From NCBI GenBank assembly GCA_039105265.1, contig JAPFFF010000024.1:124001-188000 (forward strand): a stretch of DNA of 64,000 nucleotides. The letters are read 5' to 3'. A model generated the notes under the pieces. It was not told the origin of the DNA, made no database searches, and saw nothing but the letters and a program-made list of their open reading frames with translations. Made by a program: the position numbers and the translations under genes. Below, one piece after another: positions 17,936 to 28,435 of this stretch; position 1 is the first letter of the stretch; every line of letters starts with the position of its first letter. This DNA comes from Tritrichomonas musculus. Taxonomy: Eukaryota > Parabasalia > Tritrichomonadida > Tritrichomonadidae.

Positions 17936-19333
17936 CTATTTGGTTGATGTAGAAATAGCAACAGCGATGGCAAATCCTATAAGAGGTGTAAAAGGAGGTC
18001 TAACTTTCAAAGTACAAATACCATCAAACGTCTTAAATATAGTGAAAATTGGAGAATTTTTATCATCTCTAACAACAAAATTTTTGGTAGATCTCATTAT
18101 TGAATAAGGGCCAAAATAAAGAGTTAAAGATCCATCTTCCTTTTTCACAGGCAAAGCCGATTGATATATTTTAACATTTGGAACTTGAACTGGCTCCCCT
18201 CTGCTAGCAATTCTGGATAAATCATTTTGCTTATCAATAGCTGTATAAGTATGTCCTTCAACTGGTAAAGCAACACGAAAACTTCTGATACTTGAATTTT
18301 CTTTCAAATTAATAAAAGAAATGCCTGCGAGTTGAGGATTAGGAAGTCCAATGTCACTGCTTTTTCCGTATAGTGTAAAGCGCGATCCACTCTGATGACG
18401 AACAACCATCCCAACATAATATTGCGAATTGAGTTCAACTGGATTTTTGGTGCAAATAACATGTATCTTTCCATATTCTTTTTTTTTTAAAGATTCACAA
18501 GCATAAACAAGAATATCGTTTTGAGTCATTTGGACGTGTCGTTTCCAAAATGTCTGAAAATTCTTTTGTTCATAAACAATTTGAAAGGTTTGCTCTCCAT
18601 CATCATTTGCCATCTGAGAACTAGACTCAAGTTGAGGTCCTAAATGAATTGGATTTTGAGATTGATCATTATGAGCCATTCCATACTGTGGACTTGGTTG
18701 GGGCATTGACTGGGGTATTGGCTCTGGATTAGGCTGCGGCTGCACTTGTTGTACTTGCTGCGTTTGTTGCATTTGTTGTACTGGTTGCGCTGGCTGTACA
18801 ACTTGCTGGCTTTGTTCGTTTGAAACGGGACTCCTTCTTTGCGCATCTTCATAATTATGGTTCACTTTCTCCGCTGGTATTTGATTATTTGGTTGCTCTG
18901 CATTAATACTATCACCATAAGAGTATTCATATTCGTCACCGATTTCAGCAGGTGCTTTAGTTGATGGCTGTCTTGGAGCTGGCGTAGCTACGGCTGATGG
19001 TGCTGGACTCCTTTTGCTAGGAGTTGGTCGTGATTGAGGCATAGGTCTTGTTCTGCCTGGCGTAGGGCGACCAACGGAGGATCTATTAATAGGTGGCTGA
19101 GGTGAAGGAGCAACAGGTATAATACGAGCAACAGGAGTTGGATTTTTCGATTTCCAATCTTTTTCGGATGAATATGAATAATATGATTCTTCGTAGCTTT
19201 CATCAGATACAAGATCTATACGATTTGCTTCCGTTGTTGCCGTGGCAAGTTGTGGTAAATCACTTGACGAATATTCATCTGAAGGGTAAGTAATTACGTT
19301 TGGTCGATTTGCACGAAAAGGTTTGACTGGCAT
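17936..19333 (-). CDS. Tub-family protein (tubby C-terminal-like domain) with Pro/Gln-rich N-terminus
   Basis: 465 residues from the ATG at 19333; an in-frame extension reaches only a TTG at 19393. Residues 1-240 are low complexity, with acidic/Tyr/Ser stretches, Pro-rich segments (RPTPGRTRPMPQSRPTPSKR) and a Gln/Val tract. They are probably disordered. The last 200 residues resemble the tubby barrel: SRFTLYGKSSDIG, a strand pattern through SIRSFRVALP, a segment YGPYSIMRSTKNFVVRD-like, and a hydrophobic C-terminal helix (PPFTPLIGFAIAVAISTS). In tubby proteins that helix threads the barrel. By family, this domain binds phosphoinositides at the plasma membrane. Similar Tub proteins are numerous in trichomonads. 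The N-terminal part encodes no recognisable domain. Confidence 0.75.
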   Translation of the reverse strand: MPVKPFRANRPNVITYPSDEYSSSDLPQLATATTEANRIDLVSDESYEESYYSYSSEKDWKSKNPTPVARIIPVAPSPQPPINRSSVGRPTPGRTRPMPQSRPTPSKRSPAPSAVATPAPRQPSTKAPAEIGDEYEYSYGDSINAEQPNNQIPAEKVNHNYEDAQRRSPVSNEQSQQVVQPAQPVQQMQQTQQVQQVQPQPNPEPIPQSMPQPSPQYGMAHNDQSQNPIHLGPQLESSSQMANDDGEQTFQIVYEQKNFQTFWKRHVQMTQNDILVYACESLKKKEYGKIHVICTKNPVELNSQYYVGMVVRHQSGSRFTLYGKSSDIGLPNPQLAGISFINLKENSSIRSFRVALPVEGHTYTAIDKQNDLSRIASRGEPVQVPNVKIYQSALPVKKEDGSLTLYFGPYSIMRSTKNFVVRDDKNSPIFTIFKTFDGICTLKVRPPFTPLIGFAIAVAISTSTK

Positions 19334-19838
19334 TGATTCGGTATGAACGTTTAATATAGGATTTATAAACAAAACAAAAAAAATTGACTCCAAATAATTT
19401 GCCCAAATAAATTTATTTATTTATTTAATAAATACAATACCTAAAATCAACAATAAAATACTAATTAAAAATTTAATTAGTTTCGTTTTTTAAATATTTA
19501 TTCAAAATTTCAAACTTTTTGAATTCATTTTAATTTTTTTTCATTGAAAAATTAACAACCTTTTGAAAAATCAATTCAATAGTATCTCAACCATTTATTA
19601 TTAAAATTCATATATCAGATGGTTTTAATAAAAATAATTTAATATAAATTCTTGAAATATCAATTTAAATACCAAATATCATCAAAATAACAAAAATATT
19701 ATTCATCCATAAAAGGATTCACGAATCTAACAATTTTTTTATTAATAAATACATCTTAACTAAGACAAATATATCACAATAAATAGAAAATTATTAGTAC
19801 AAAAGTGCAGTTTTTCAAAAAAAAATTTTCATTGAATT
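19334..19838. other. AT-rich intergenic spacer
   Basis: About 500 bp between two leftward genes (Tub and ion channel). Contains a short TTTA repeat at about 19410-19425. No gene or RNA seen. Confidence 0.6.
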
Positions 19839-22800
19839 TCATTTTTTTGAAAGCTCAGAGAGTCTTGCGATAATTGCAGACTGAAGCTCGATGCACCTTT
19901 CCATGTCATCTATCAAGTGCTTTAGAACAGTCTTCATTGATTTGATAAATTGCTCGTTAAAAATGACGGTTTTCATTGAAGATGGAGGTTGAAGAAAATT
20001 GTCAACGTCACTTTCTTTAACGGTCGCCGCTGCTCCGAAACATTCAAATTCTTCGTTTGAAGATTGAATGGGTTCGTCTGATTCAAGACAACTGCTAGAA
20101 TAGTCGCCGTATTCGTTGACCGAAATGTCTTCAATTTCGCAAATTTCTTGCGAGTTAAAAAGTCGCGGACTCTCTTTCGAAGTGTCACTTTTATTGACAG
20201 TAGACTCACTCAACTTTGGATTGAGACAGCTGTTGCTCTTATCTAAGGAAATCTCACTCGCGTTGTACTCATTGCTGCTGACTTCAGCTAGCTTTATGTT
20301 GCCAGAGATAACGCCTTTTTCATCTTCGCTGAAATCTTTTTTGCTATTTTGAACACCAGAATCATCAGCGTCATCGTCATTTGCACTGATTACTTCAGTA
20401 TTGATTACTACACTGCTTGAAACATTAGAGTTGTTGGTTTCATTGTCATTTGTATTGATTACTAAACTGCTTGAAACATTAGAGTTGTTGGTTTCATTGT
20501 CATTTGTATGGATTACTCCACTGCTTGAAACATCATCATTGTGTTCGGACTTATTTGCATCATGGTTTAGAAGACCTGAATCACTTGCTTCATTGTCATT
20601 AGCATGTAATTCCTCTGCTTTGTTTGCTTCAGTTTTTAAAAGATTAGAGCCAGCTTCACTATTATTATTCAATTTGCCAGAATGAGTGACTTCACTATTT
20701 ATTAAGCTTATTCTGTTGCTGGATTCATTTTCATCTTTATTGATGTTCAAAATGCCAGAATCATCCAGTTTTATATTTTCAGAGGCGCCATCTTTACAGT
20801 TTCTTGGACTGTATATATCCATATCATTTGAAATGCTCGGCATAGTTTGCACCAAATCGTCATTGATGCTGTTGCTTCTTTCTCTTTTATATTTTTTCCT
20901 TTTCAGGACTTCGTCAGCGAAAGCGTTTTGTGCGAGTTCTAGGTAGTACTGCATCATGATTTCCAGCTCCTCAATGAGTCTTCTTCTCTTCGATATTTCT
21001 CTTTCTAGCTCGTCATCCTCGTCGAATTCGTAGTAATCATGTCCATAGAATTCGAGCGAGTAATTGTAACTGTAGCTCATTTGCATTTTCTTCTTATTGA
21101 CAGTGTAAATTTTGTTGTCAGCAATGAAGGCATGCAGGCTGTCTTTTGACTTTTTCAAATAAGTAAGAATTCTTATCATCTCATTGAATCGATCGTTACT
21201 TAGAGAATTCTCAGGATTCGACTCAATCTTGCTCCTATCAATTGCGTATGGAAGATAATATTGATGCTTGTATTTCTTTAGAAGCTTCATTACTTTGTGT
21301 ATCGCTTTGCGCTTCTCTTTCCGCTCAAGAGCTTCGGTGCCTGACGTGAAAGTGTCGGTGACAGTCGATATGACAAAGGCACTGAGAATCGTGCTAAGAA
21401 CGGTGACAATCGACACCGTGAACCAGACTGAATACGATGAATCTGCTCTCTTCTTTGCAGCAGAAATTTCTTGCCTGTTGTGAATGATCATCTTCGACTT
21501 GTATTTTTTGTTGTTTTCAATCTGCATCTTAATCAAGTTTGACCCGTTATTCACTGACTTATTACAACCATTTGTAGACGTATCACTGAAATTCACTGGT
21601 TTATCATTTTTAATTGGTTTATCATCATTCACTGATTTATCATTCACTGATTTATCATTCACTGATTTATCATTCATTGATTTATCATTCACTGATTTAT
21701 CATTCACTGATTTATCATTCACTGATTTATCATTCACTGATTTATCATTCACTGATTTATCATTCACTGATTTATCATTCATTGATTTATCATTCACTGA
21801 TTTATCATTCACTGATTTATCATTCACTGATTTATCATTCATTGATTTATCATTCACTGATTTATCATTCATTGATTTATCATTCACTGATTTATCATTC
21901 ACTGATTTATCATTCACTGATTTATCATTCACTGATTTATCATTTACTGATTTATCAGTTGTTTCATTTTTTACTTTGTTGCTGATTGATCCACCATCAT
22001 CATCATTGGCTGGCTTATTTTCTTCTTTTTTATTTATTTTTGAAAAATTCATTTGGTAAATTCTGACAGTATTTAAACCGCCATGAACATACTTTTCGAC
22101 AAAGAAGTTATCATATTTCAGCACTGGAAGATTTTGACCATTTTTCATTGACAAATATTCATCTGTCACAATTCCAATTTTCTCAAATTCAGCTTTACTT
22201 TGCCTCTTTACAAATCCCTTGTTTATCTTCCTTGTGACATCTGTCCACGCGTCCATTGTCGAGACCCCGAAGACAGTGAAAATCGAAGTGAAAATGTTAC
22301 CAAAAAGTGACGGTGTACTTTTACCATAGATGTAGTTACCGATGAAAGCGAAGAGGAGAGTAATTATTGCAAAAATAAAGATAATTGGGAAAGCCGAAAC
22401 TGTCACTTTTATGAACGATTTGAATTCGGACTTCAAATATTTGTTCAGGTAAAAAAGACGGATAATTCTGATTGATTGGAGAACGTCAAAAATGTTAAAT
22501 GGCGAATTACGAGGTGTACAAATTAATAACATTTTTTTTGAGAGAAAATTGAAAAAAGTGACAATCGGTGACTTCATTATTTTCTTCTTTCTTCTGGTAA
22601 AGGCTGTTCTATTGTTTTTTCTGTATTTTATCGAAGTAATGACCTTTCTGTTTTCAAAATGATAATGATTACGATTGTATAAAGTTACTTGCTTCCTTTG
22701 AATGTTCGGATTTTGTAGGTTTGCAAAACTTTCATAATATATCGATATTAACGAAAAAATCAAAGCCATAAAATCAACGTAGTTTTTGGCTTTTGTGAAA

Positions 22801-23063
22801 TATTTGGATGATCGACCTAAAAAATTAATGATAAATTCAACCAAAAATGCAAAAGTAAAAAATATATGAATTTGCTTAAGTGCATTTGAGGTCCGATGAT
22901 TTTCTGCTTTGTAATCTAGCATAATTATAGTGAAAATCATTTCTGCAAAGAGTAGAACTATCATTAAATTTTTAAAAATATTGGAATTACTTATAATTTT
23001 GAAAATATTGGATGTCTTGAACTCTTGAATATCATAACCATGAATAACAGGGATATTTGTCAT
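19839..23063 (-). CDS. Single-domain voltage-gated cation channel
   Basis: 1074 residues from the ATG at 23063. Hydrophobic segments fit S1 (about 30-50), S2 (65-85) and S3 (93-112). S4 lies near 190-215 (SIRIIRLFYLNKYLK, basic residues at spaced positions) and S5 near 218-245. The pore loop (FTSIFTVFGVSTMDAW) is near 255-272 and S6 near 555-580 (VWFTVSIVTVLSTILSAFVI). TMDAW matches the T-x-D/E-x-W selectivity filter of CatSper, bacterial Nav and Cav channels. One six-helix domain implies a tetramer. Two insertions are odd: about 70 residues in the S3-S4 region, and about 280 between pore and S6 that include a DKSVN repeat. The 490-residue tail is Ser/Asn/acidic and largely disordered. Selectivity for Ca or Na is inferred only. 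Confidence 0.85.
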   Translation of the reverse strand: MTNIPVIHGYDIQEFKTSNIFKIISNSNIFKNLMIVLLFAEMIFTIIMLDYKAENHRTSNALKQIHIFFTFAFLVEFIINFLGRSSKYFTKAKNYVDFMALIFSLISIYYESFANLQNPNIQRKQVTLYNRNHYHFENRKVITSIKYRKNNRTAFTRRKKKIMKSPIVTFFNFLSKKMLLICTPRNSPFNIFDVLQSIRIIRLFYLNKYLKSEFKSFIKVTVSAFPIIFIFAIITLLFAFIGNYIYGKSTPSLFGNIFTSIFTVFGVSTMDAWTDVTRKINKGFVKRQSKAEFEKIGIVTDEYLSMKNGQNLPVLKYDNFFVEKYVHGGLNTVRIYQMNFSKINKKEENKPANDDDGGSISNKVKNETTDKSVNDKSVNDKSVNDKSVNDKSVNDKSMNDKSVNDKSMNDKSVNDKSVNDKSVNDKSMNDKSVNDKSVNDKSVNDKSVNDKSVNDKSVNDKSMNDKSVNDKSVNDKSVNDDKPIKNDKPVNFSDTSTNGCNKSVNNGSNLIKMQIENNKKYKSKMIIHNRQEISAAKKRADSSYSVWFTVSIVTVLSTILSAFVISTVTDTFTSGTEALERKEKRKAIHKVMKLLKKYKHQYYLPYAIDRSKIESNPENSLSNDRFNEMIRILTYLKKSKDSLHAFIADNKIYTVNKKKMQMSYSYNYSLEFYGHDYYEFDEDDELEREISKRRRLIEELEIMMQYYLELAQNAFADEVLKRKKYKRERSNSINDDLVQTMPSISNDMDIYSPRNCKDGASENIKLDDSGILNINKDENESSNRISLINSEVTHSGKLNNNSEAGSNLLKTEANKAEELHANDNEASDSGLLNHDANKSEHNDDVSSSGVIHTNDNETNNSNVSSSLVINTNDNETNNSNVSSSVVINTEVISANDDDADDSGVQNSKKDFSEDEKGVISGNIKLAEVSSNEYNASEISLDKSNSCLNPKLSESTVNKSDTSKESPRLFNSQEICEIEDISVNEYGDYSSSCLESDEPIQSSNEEFECFGAAATVKESDVDNFLQPPSSMKTVIFNEQFIKSMKTVLKHLIDDMERCIELQSAIIARLSELSKK
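21627..21956 (-). repeat. 15-bp coding minisatellite in the channel gene, about 22 units
   Basis: Unit on the plus strand TCATTCACTGATTTA. Read on the minus strand, each unit encodes DKSVN, or DKSMN where one C is T. About 22 units lie in tandem with only this Val/Met change and a last-unit variant. The unit length is a multiple of three, so the channel frame is kept; the opposite strand is open too, which produces spurious antisense frames. Confidence 0.95.
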
Positions 23064-23232
23064 CTATGATTATTTTTAATGTAATTCCAAGTGCTCTAAT
23101 TTCAAACCAAAAAAACGATAGTTAACAAAATCATTTTAATTTGTTAACCAAGTGCATATTTCTCGTTACAATAATAATCGTTAGAGAATATTCGACCATA
23201 TATATAATCAATTTTTTTGAATAGAAATATTA

Positions 23233-26076
23233 ATGGAGACAGATTTGGTGGATACTGCAAATGACTTAATTTCTTTTCTAGATTCTGAAATATGGTACAA
23301 TTTCAAACAAATTATTCCAAATTCTGGTCTGGATGTCAGAGACAACTTAATTGATATTTTATATCATCAAATTATTGAAGGAAAATTGACAATAGAAAAC
23401 ATTTTCCAAAGATACAGTTACAATACTCTCGCAGATTCATTTATATCGTCACCAAATCTTCCATTTTTGCACTTGTGCCTTACTTTATATTCAAAATTAA
23501 AATTCATCGAACCATTTTTAGAAAACATTTTCGTTAACTCACCGACCACCATCATCAACAGCCTCGACAATGCTTCTTTTACAGGGAATTATGATGTTCT
23601 TACGAACATAGCCCACATATCGGTTTTTCTATTGAATTACAACGATTCGTCATCAATGAAAATTCGAGAAATTTTAATCAAAATTCCAATTGAAATAACG
23701 TTAAAGGAAACTTTTTCTTTTGCAAGTTCTTTCAATAAGGATAAGCAAGGAGAACACAGTTTAGGAACATTCAACATTGATGAATTTTCAATCCTTCTTC
23801 AAACTCTCTATTCAAAAAGTGGAACTTCCTTTTGGAACATTGTCAAAACGGTTATTATCAAGGAAGACTCATTTTCAATTGAGCTGATAAGGAAATCACT
23901 GAACAAGGCAAAAGAATACCCAACATTCATGAATTCAGTGCCAATGCAAACAAACTTCATTTCAAATCAATTGAAAATTCAAATGATTTCATCAATTTCA
24001 AAGCTCATTCAATTTTTTGAAAGGACTGGTGAAATTGACCAAAGCTTGACTGACCTCTATAAGTCAGACGATAAAGAGACATTCAATTATTTGGTCAAAT
24101 CAATTGAATACACAAGTGAATGCTCTGAAACCTCAAAATTGAACTTTTTGAATAAACTTCGCTCATTGAAAATGATATCGTCTTCAATTGAAATTGAAAA
24201 ATTGAATTTAAATTTGAATTTGAACGATAAAACTGTTTCAATCGATCAGATCATCGAATACATGGAAAGATCAAAAGTCGGTTGTGAACAGTTTGCTTCA
24301 AATTTGTTTAACGTATTTCACTTGTCATACATGAAACAAACCGACCAAACAATGAAGAGTTTCGTCGACCAATTCTATAAGAAATACTTGAAGAAGCTTC
24401 AGTTTCAAACGCTCGACAAACTGGCCGAGATTGCGATAGACTTCTTAAAAAGTGATCTCATCCAACAACACCGTCTTTCACTGTCAGCGCTGGCAATTCG
24501 GTTACCGATATCAAAATACGTTAATAAATTATTTTTCAATGAATTTGAATTGAAAGCGAAGTCATCAAAAAGTGGAACAGATTTGATAAATGTGATTCAA
24601 AAAAATATTTTGAAAGAGATCTCAATAATTGAGAACCTTCACTTGGCAGCCATTCAAACTTGCACTTTTCTAAAATTGAATGCAAGAGGCTATTTAAACT
24701 CACAAAAAAACAGAAATAAAAACAAGAGTCAAGGCTGCAGCTTAAATATCATTTCGTGTGATGTAAACTATTCAAATTCATCTGAAAACAGTATGAATGA
24801 TGAATGCACATTGTCCTTCTCAAACAGTAATTTGAATCAAACCGTCACCACTTTTGATTACAAGCTCCTTTTACGTCTCAGATGGCGAACGTTAAGAGAC
24901 GATACATCTTGCATTCTGTCTTTTCTTCCTGAGTTTGTTCAGATGTGCGAGTCTGATGAGAAAACCTTCCTCAGGTGGGAGTCTGGATGCTCCTATCCGA
25001 CCGGCACGAAGCGGAATCAGATATTGATGAAGCTTGGTCTTTTGAACGATCACGAGATCATCCCATCTTTGTTTTTCGAGCTCATGAAGGTTGAGGATGG
25101 TGTTGATGATTCATTCATTGAAATATTGAATCCAACTTTTTCAAATAACATAGATTTGAAAATGGTGAAAATTCCAGAAAGGCCAAATATTTCGGTTTTG
25201 TTTCGATTCAATTTTCTATGGTGCACAGCGGTTTTGTGTCATCCGAAAATTTGTGAGATTTTGAGAAATCCAACGGTTGAAATTTCGTTGTCACTTTTAC
25301 GAAGCTTGCTGTCATCAACGGTTATTCGTGATTTTCATAACAATAATGAAGTGATCATTCCTGACTTCACCCAAACCGATGAACAAAACAACAAGTACTT
25401 CGACCAATTATTCACGACTTTTCCTTTAGCTTTTTCTGCCATTTTGTCGAATTCTTCTTCTTTCAATAGCAGCCAATGCAATTCAAAATATTTGAAGCAA
25501 GATTTGGCCTTTATCTCAAAATTTAAGAAGCCCTCTCAAATTTTACAGGCAGAACAAATTTTGAATGGTATTAAAAAACCGTTAAAAAATATGCAACGTT
25601 ATTTGGTCATTTCGGTTTCTTTCGAATTCGCTAAACGTAAAAATTTGCTTCATTTGGCAGACATTGCAAATAACGACCAACTTTGGATCTTCTTCTGTTT
25701 TTTCTTTTCGATAACTTTTTCAATGTTTGATGTTTCTGTGACTCTTCTCAAAAAGTTCAACTTTTTGTTTGACTACCTTCATAAGGGAGTGAGCGAAGAA
25801 AACTTGTTCGCTGGCCCTAGAAAGTGGACAAAAGGACTCATTCAATTCTCAAAACATTGTTCAGATAACAACATTTCTTTCGATGATAGAAAGGAATGGA
25901 TTCTCTTCAATAATCTCACACAGAACAATGATTTGTTTGGAAATAAAAATGACGATATAGTTTCCTCTAAGAAAGATGAATGGATGATTAAGGCACCAAT
26001 AAATGACAGCACAACTTCTTCTCCATTGTCTTCACAGACTTCAACACACGAGGCAAACTTTGGAAGCCCACAATGA
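23233..26076 (+). CDS. Large helical protein of unknown family
   Basis: 947 residues from the ATG at 23233, divergent from the channel gene (169 bp between the ATGs). It appears mostly alpha-helical. Leu/Ile/Phe-rich helices repeat along residues 1-480 in a HEAT- or armadillo-like rhythm. A Ser/Asn-rich break lies near 485-535, followed by a second helical region. There is a strongly hydrophobic patch near 815-840 (LWIFFCFFFSITFSMFDV) and a Ser/Thr-rich tail. No catalytic motif is visible and I do not recognise the family. Possibly a scaffold or transport-machinery component, but that is only inference from shape. The hydrophobic patch could be a membrane contact or a buried helix. Confidence 0.82.
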   Translation: METDLVDTANDLISFLDSEIWYNFKQIIPNSGLDVRDNLIDILYHQIIEGKLTIENIFQRYSYNTLADSFISSPNLPFLHLCLTLYSKLKFIEPFLENIFVNSPTTIINSLDNASFTGNYDVLTNIAHISVFLLNYNDSSSMKIREILIKIPIEITLKETFSFASSFNKDKQGEHSLGTFNIDEFSILLQTLYSKSGTSFWNIVKTVIIKEDSFSIELIRKSLNKAKEYPTFMNSVPMQTNFISNQLKIQMISSISKLIQFFERTGEIDQSLTDLYKSDDKETFNYLVKSIEYTSECSETSKLNFLNKLRSLKMISSSIEIEKLNLNLNLNDKTVSIDQIIEYMERSKVGCEQFASNLFNVFHLSYMKQTDQTMKSFVDQFYKKYLKKLQFQTLDKLAEIAIDFLKSDLIQQHRLSLSALAIRLPISKYVNKLFFNEFELKAKSSKSGTDLINVIQKNILKEISIIENLHLAAIQTCTFLKLNARGYLNSQKNRNKNKSQGCSLNIISCDVNYSNSSENSMNDECTLSFSNSNLNQTVTTFDYKLLLRLRWRTLRDDTSCILSFLPEFVQMCESDEKTFLRWESGCSYPTGTKRNQILMKLGLLNDHEIIPSLFFELMKVEDGVDDSFIEILNPTFSNNIDLKMVKIPERPNISVLFRFNFLWCTAVLCHPKICEILRNPTVEISLSLLRSLLSSTVIRDFHNNNEVIIPDFTQTDEQNNKYFDQLFTTFPLAFSAILSNSSSFNSSQCNSKYLKQDLAFISKFKKPSQILQAEQILNGIKKPLKNMQRYLVISVSFEFAKRKNLLHLADIANNDQLWIFFCFFFSITFSMFDVSVTLLKKFNFLFDYLHKGVSEENLFAGPRKWTKGLIQFSKHCSDNNISFDDRKEWILFNNLTQNNDLFGNKNDDIVSSKKDEWMIKAPINDSTTSSPLSSQTSTHEANFGSPQ

Positions 26077-26189
26077 TTTCATTTATTTAGTTTTTGTTCA
26101 TTATTAAAAAAATGTATGTACTAAAGTGTTGTATCGTATTTAGTGCTGTTTAAAAACAGAGGATGCTTTATTATCTTCGTTTCAAAATG

Positions 26190-27232
26190 TAGTCAGTTTT
26201 TTTAGCAATTGCTTTCGAGCTTCCTTCTTCATTTGGAGATTCAGCTTTCTATTATTGTTCATTATTGGCACAAATCTCAATTCCTTCTTCTGTAACTTTA
26301 ATTGAGTATAATATATTCAATGGATGTTCATTATTGACGGAAATGACAATTCCTTCTTTTATAACTTCTATTGGAGAAAGTGCTTTTGAGAAATGCTCAT
26401 CATCAAATCAAGTATCATTACAAATTCCTTCTTCCATAAAATCAAATGGAGATTATACTTTCAATGGATGTTCATCTTTTAAACGATTCAGAATTCCTTC
26501 TTCATTATCTTCAATTGGAGAAAGTGATTTTAAGAAAGGCTCATCAATGACACAAATCACAATTCCTTTCTCACTGATTTCGATTAAAAAAAAATTCTAT
26601 GCATATTCATCATTTAAATATGTAACGCTTGAAATTAATTCATCAGTAAATTCATCTATAAATGATATCTTCAGTGAATTATCGTTATTTTTAGAAGTGA
26701 CAAATACTTCATCAGTGGCAATCAAAGAATTTTCATTGCTATCGCAGATCGCCTTTGTATATTATTCATCATTGACTAGGATTGGAAATTCATCTATTGA
26801 AGGATTGCAATCATTAACAGAAATTACAATTGTAAAATATGCTTTCTCTGGCACAAATGACAATTCCTTCTTCCTTTGGGTGCTTCAAATTAAAAGAAAT
26901 AGAGATTATTCAAAGTAAAGAAAAGAGAATAAGTTATATAGAAAAACAATTTATATAATATAACACAGGATCATCAAGTGAAATATAATGGTACTCTTCT
27001 TTGGCCACATCTAGACATCAAAGAAATAAATACTCCATCATTTATCAAACGAATTGGAAGTTGTTCATTCAGTTCTTGCAAATTATCAATAAAAGTTACA
27101 ATTTCTCCTTCTGTAACTTCAGTTGGACATTATTCTTGCAAAGGATGCTGATTATTGGGACAAATAGCAATTCTTTCTTCTGTAACTTCAATTGGATATT
27201 ATGCTTCCAAAGAAGCTTATATTATCTATTTT
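26190..27232 (+). pseudogene. BspA-like leucine-rich-repeat pseudogene
   Basis: From about 26190 the frame encodes repeats of the LRR_5/BspA type: ISIPSSVTLIEYNIFNGCSL, then MTIPSFITSIGESAFEKCSS, then FRIPSSLSSIGESDFKKGSS. There is no ATG before the first repeat, and a stop lies just upstream. After about 26918 the frame is lost, but LRR units continue in another frame at about 27080-27230 (VTISPSVTSVGHYSC, then ILSSVTSIGYYASKEA). BspA-like proteins in trichomonads are often cell-surface proteins. This copy has no signal peptide, no membrane anchor and degraded repeats, so it is a dead fragment of a large family. Confidence 0.85.
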
Positions 27233-27624
27233 TAATAAACAATTATAGTTTTTATGAACCAGCATTAATCGTTAGTAATGTTTTTATTATGATAATCAAC
27301 AATTTTATCTTTGATAAGCATTTTTATTGATTTGTTCTTTGAACTTTTTAAATGGATTTGTTTTTGTTAAGACAATTAAGCAACAAAAGAAACTTTATAT
27401 TGTTTTATTTTTCTTCATAATTCTTTTTTAATGTAGATCATTCCTTGCATATCTTCTAATATATCAAAAAAAACTGGTGACTCAAATCCTTTTCTATAAT
27501 GAAAAAAATTTATGTATTCAATTTTCCCCGTCTTATATAACTTTTCCCGAGCCTTTTATATATTAGACATTATTTACTATGAATTATTCTCAGTTAAAGT
27601 TTGCTCTTTTTTCTTAAATAGAAG
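27233..27624. other. Intergenic region upstream of tRNA-Lys
   Basis: About 390 bp of AT-rich DNA between the LRR pseudogene and the tRNA. No gene supported. Confidence 0.6.
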
Positions 27625-27698
27625 CCTTCGTAGCTCAGTCGGCTAGAGCATCGGACTTTTAATCCGAGTGTCGCGGGTTCGAGTCCCGTCGGAGGCAT
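27625..27698 (+). tRNA. tRNA-Lys (anticodon TTT)
   Basis: Complete cloverleaf. The acceptor stem GCCTTCG pairs with CGGAGGC, and the discriminator is A. The D-arm region is GCTCAGTCGGCTAGAGC. The anticodon stem TCGGA/TCCGA carries loop CTTTTAA with TTT at 27659-27661. The T arm GCGGGTTCGAGTCCCGT has a canonical TTCGAGT loop, which forms the B box. There is no intron and no encoded CCA. A run of seven T follows directly. Confidence 0.97.
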
Positions 27699-27705
27699 TT
27701 TTTTA
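27699..27705 (+). terminator. RNA polymerase III T-run terminator
   Basis: Seven consecutive T directly after the tRNA discriminator base, the standard Pol III stop signal. Confidence 0.9.
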
Positions 27706-27877
27706 AAATCAATTTTTCATATACTTTTCTTTTTTATTGTTTGTGATTATGGTTCTTCTTATTGCATAATAGCTTTTTTATGATTTTGACTTTTCTAATT
27801 GAACAATCAAAAATACACATATCTTTATTTGATTCTTTTTTATTCATGGAAAAATTTGTTAATCAACAATCTAAAGA

Positions 27878-28435
27878 TCATACACGAATTGGATCGTATG
27901 TCTTGTTAATTTTATTAACAATTACTAAAAGTTTTTTTAATGCATCAACATTAAATTTTGGTCCTAACTCTCTTTTCTTTTTGTTTTCATCATAATTCTC
28001 ATTTGATTTTACATAATTGTGTAATGATCCTGATTTATTAGTTTTTCTTTGCTTACTACATGCTTTAGTCTTCACGTCATATTCATCTTCATTATCAATT
28101 GAATTTCCAATATTTGGAGCGTTTTCAGTTAGTTGCGAAAAATCTTTTTTCTGACATTTAACATCTCTTTTCAAAGATCTTTCATATGTTTTCTTATCAA
28201 TATTTTGAGTATTTAGAACATAAGCTTTTTGTCTAAGTTCTTCACGTGCTTCATTGAGTTCATATGATAAACTATGAATCATTTCTTGCATATCTTGATC
28301 TAATGGATCTTTTGGAAATTGGTTTATCTGTGAGCTAAATTTCTTACCATTACCAATCTGCTTTGCACGATGAATTGCATTTTCTTCAGTAATATAATGT
28401 CCTTTTATATCTTGCGAGCAATGAGCAGATTGCAT
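27878..28435 (-). CDS. Small hypothetical coiled-coil protein
   Basis: 185 residues from the ATG at 28435. Very polar, rich in Lys, Asn, Asp and Gln. A helical, probably coiled-coil segment covers about 45-75 (DMQEMIHSLSYELNEAREEL onward). The rest looks disordered, ending KKLLVIVNKINKTYDPIRV. No signal peptide, membrane span or motif. It converges on the tRNA gene from the other side. Codon usage and the clean frame of 558 bp in AT-rich DNA favour a real gene, but I do not recognise it and a decayed remnant cannot be excluded. Confidence 0.55.
   Translation of the reverse strand: MQSAHCSQDIKGHYITEENAIHRAKQIGNGKKFSSQINQFPKDPLDQDMQEMIHSLSYELNEAREELRQKAYVLNTQNIDKKTYERSLKRDVKCQKKDFSQLTENAPNIGNSIDNEDEYDVKTKACSKQRKTNKSGSLHNYVKSNENYDENKKKRELGPKFNVDALKKLLVIVNKINKTYDPIRV

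Noticed and set aside
21484-22059. Plus-strand frames over the channel gene
   Set aside because: They exist because the 15-bp minisatellite is open on both strands; the minus-strand channel explains the region.
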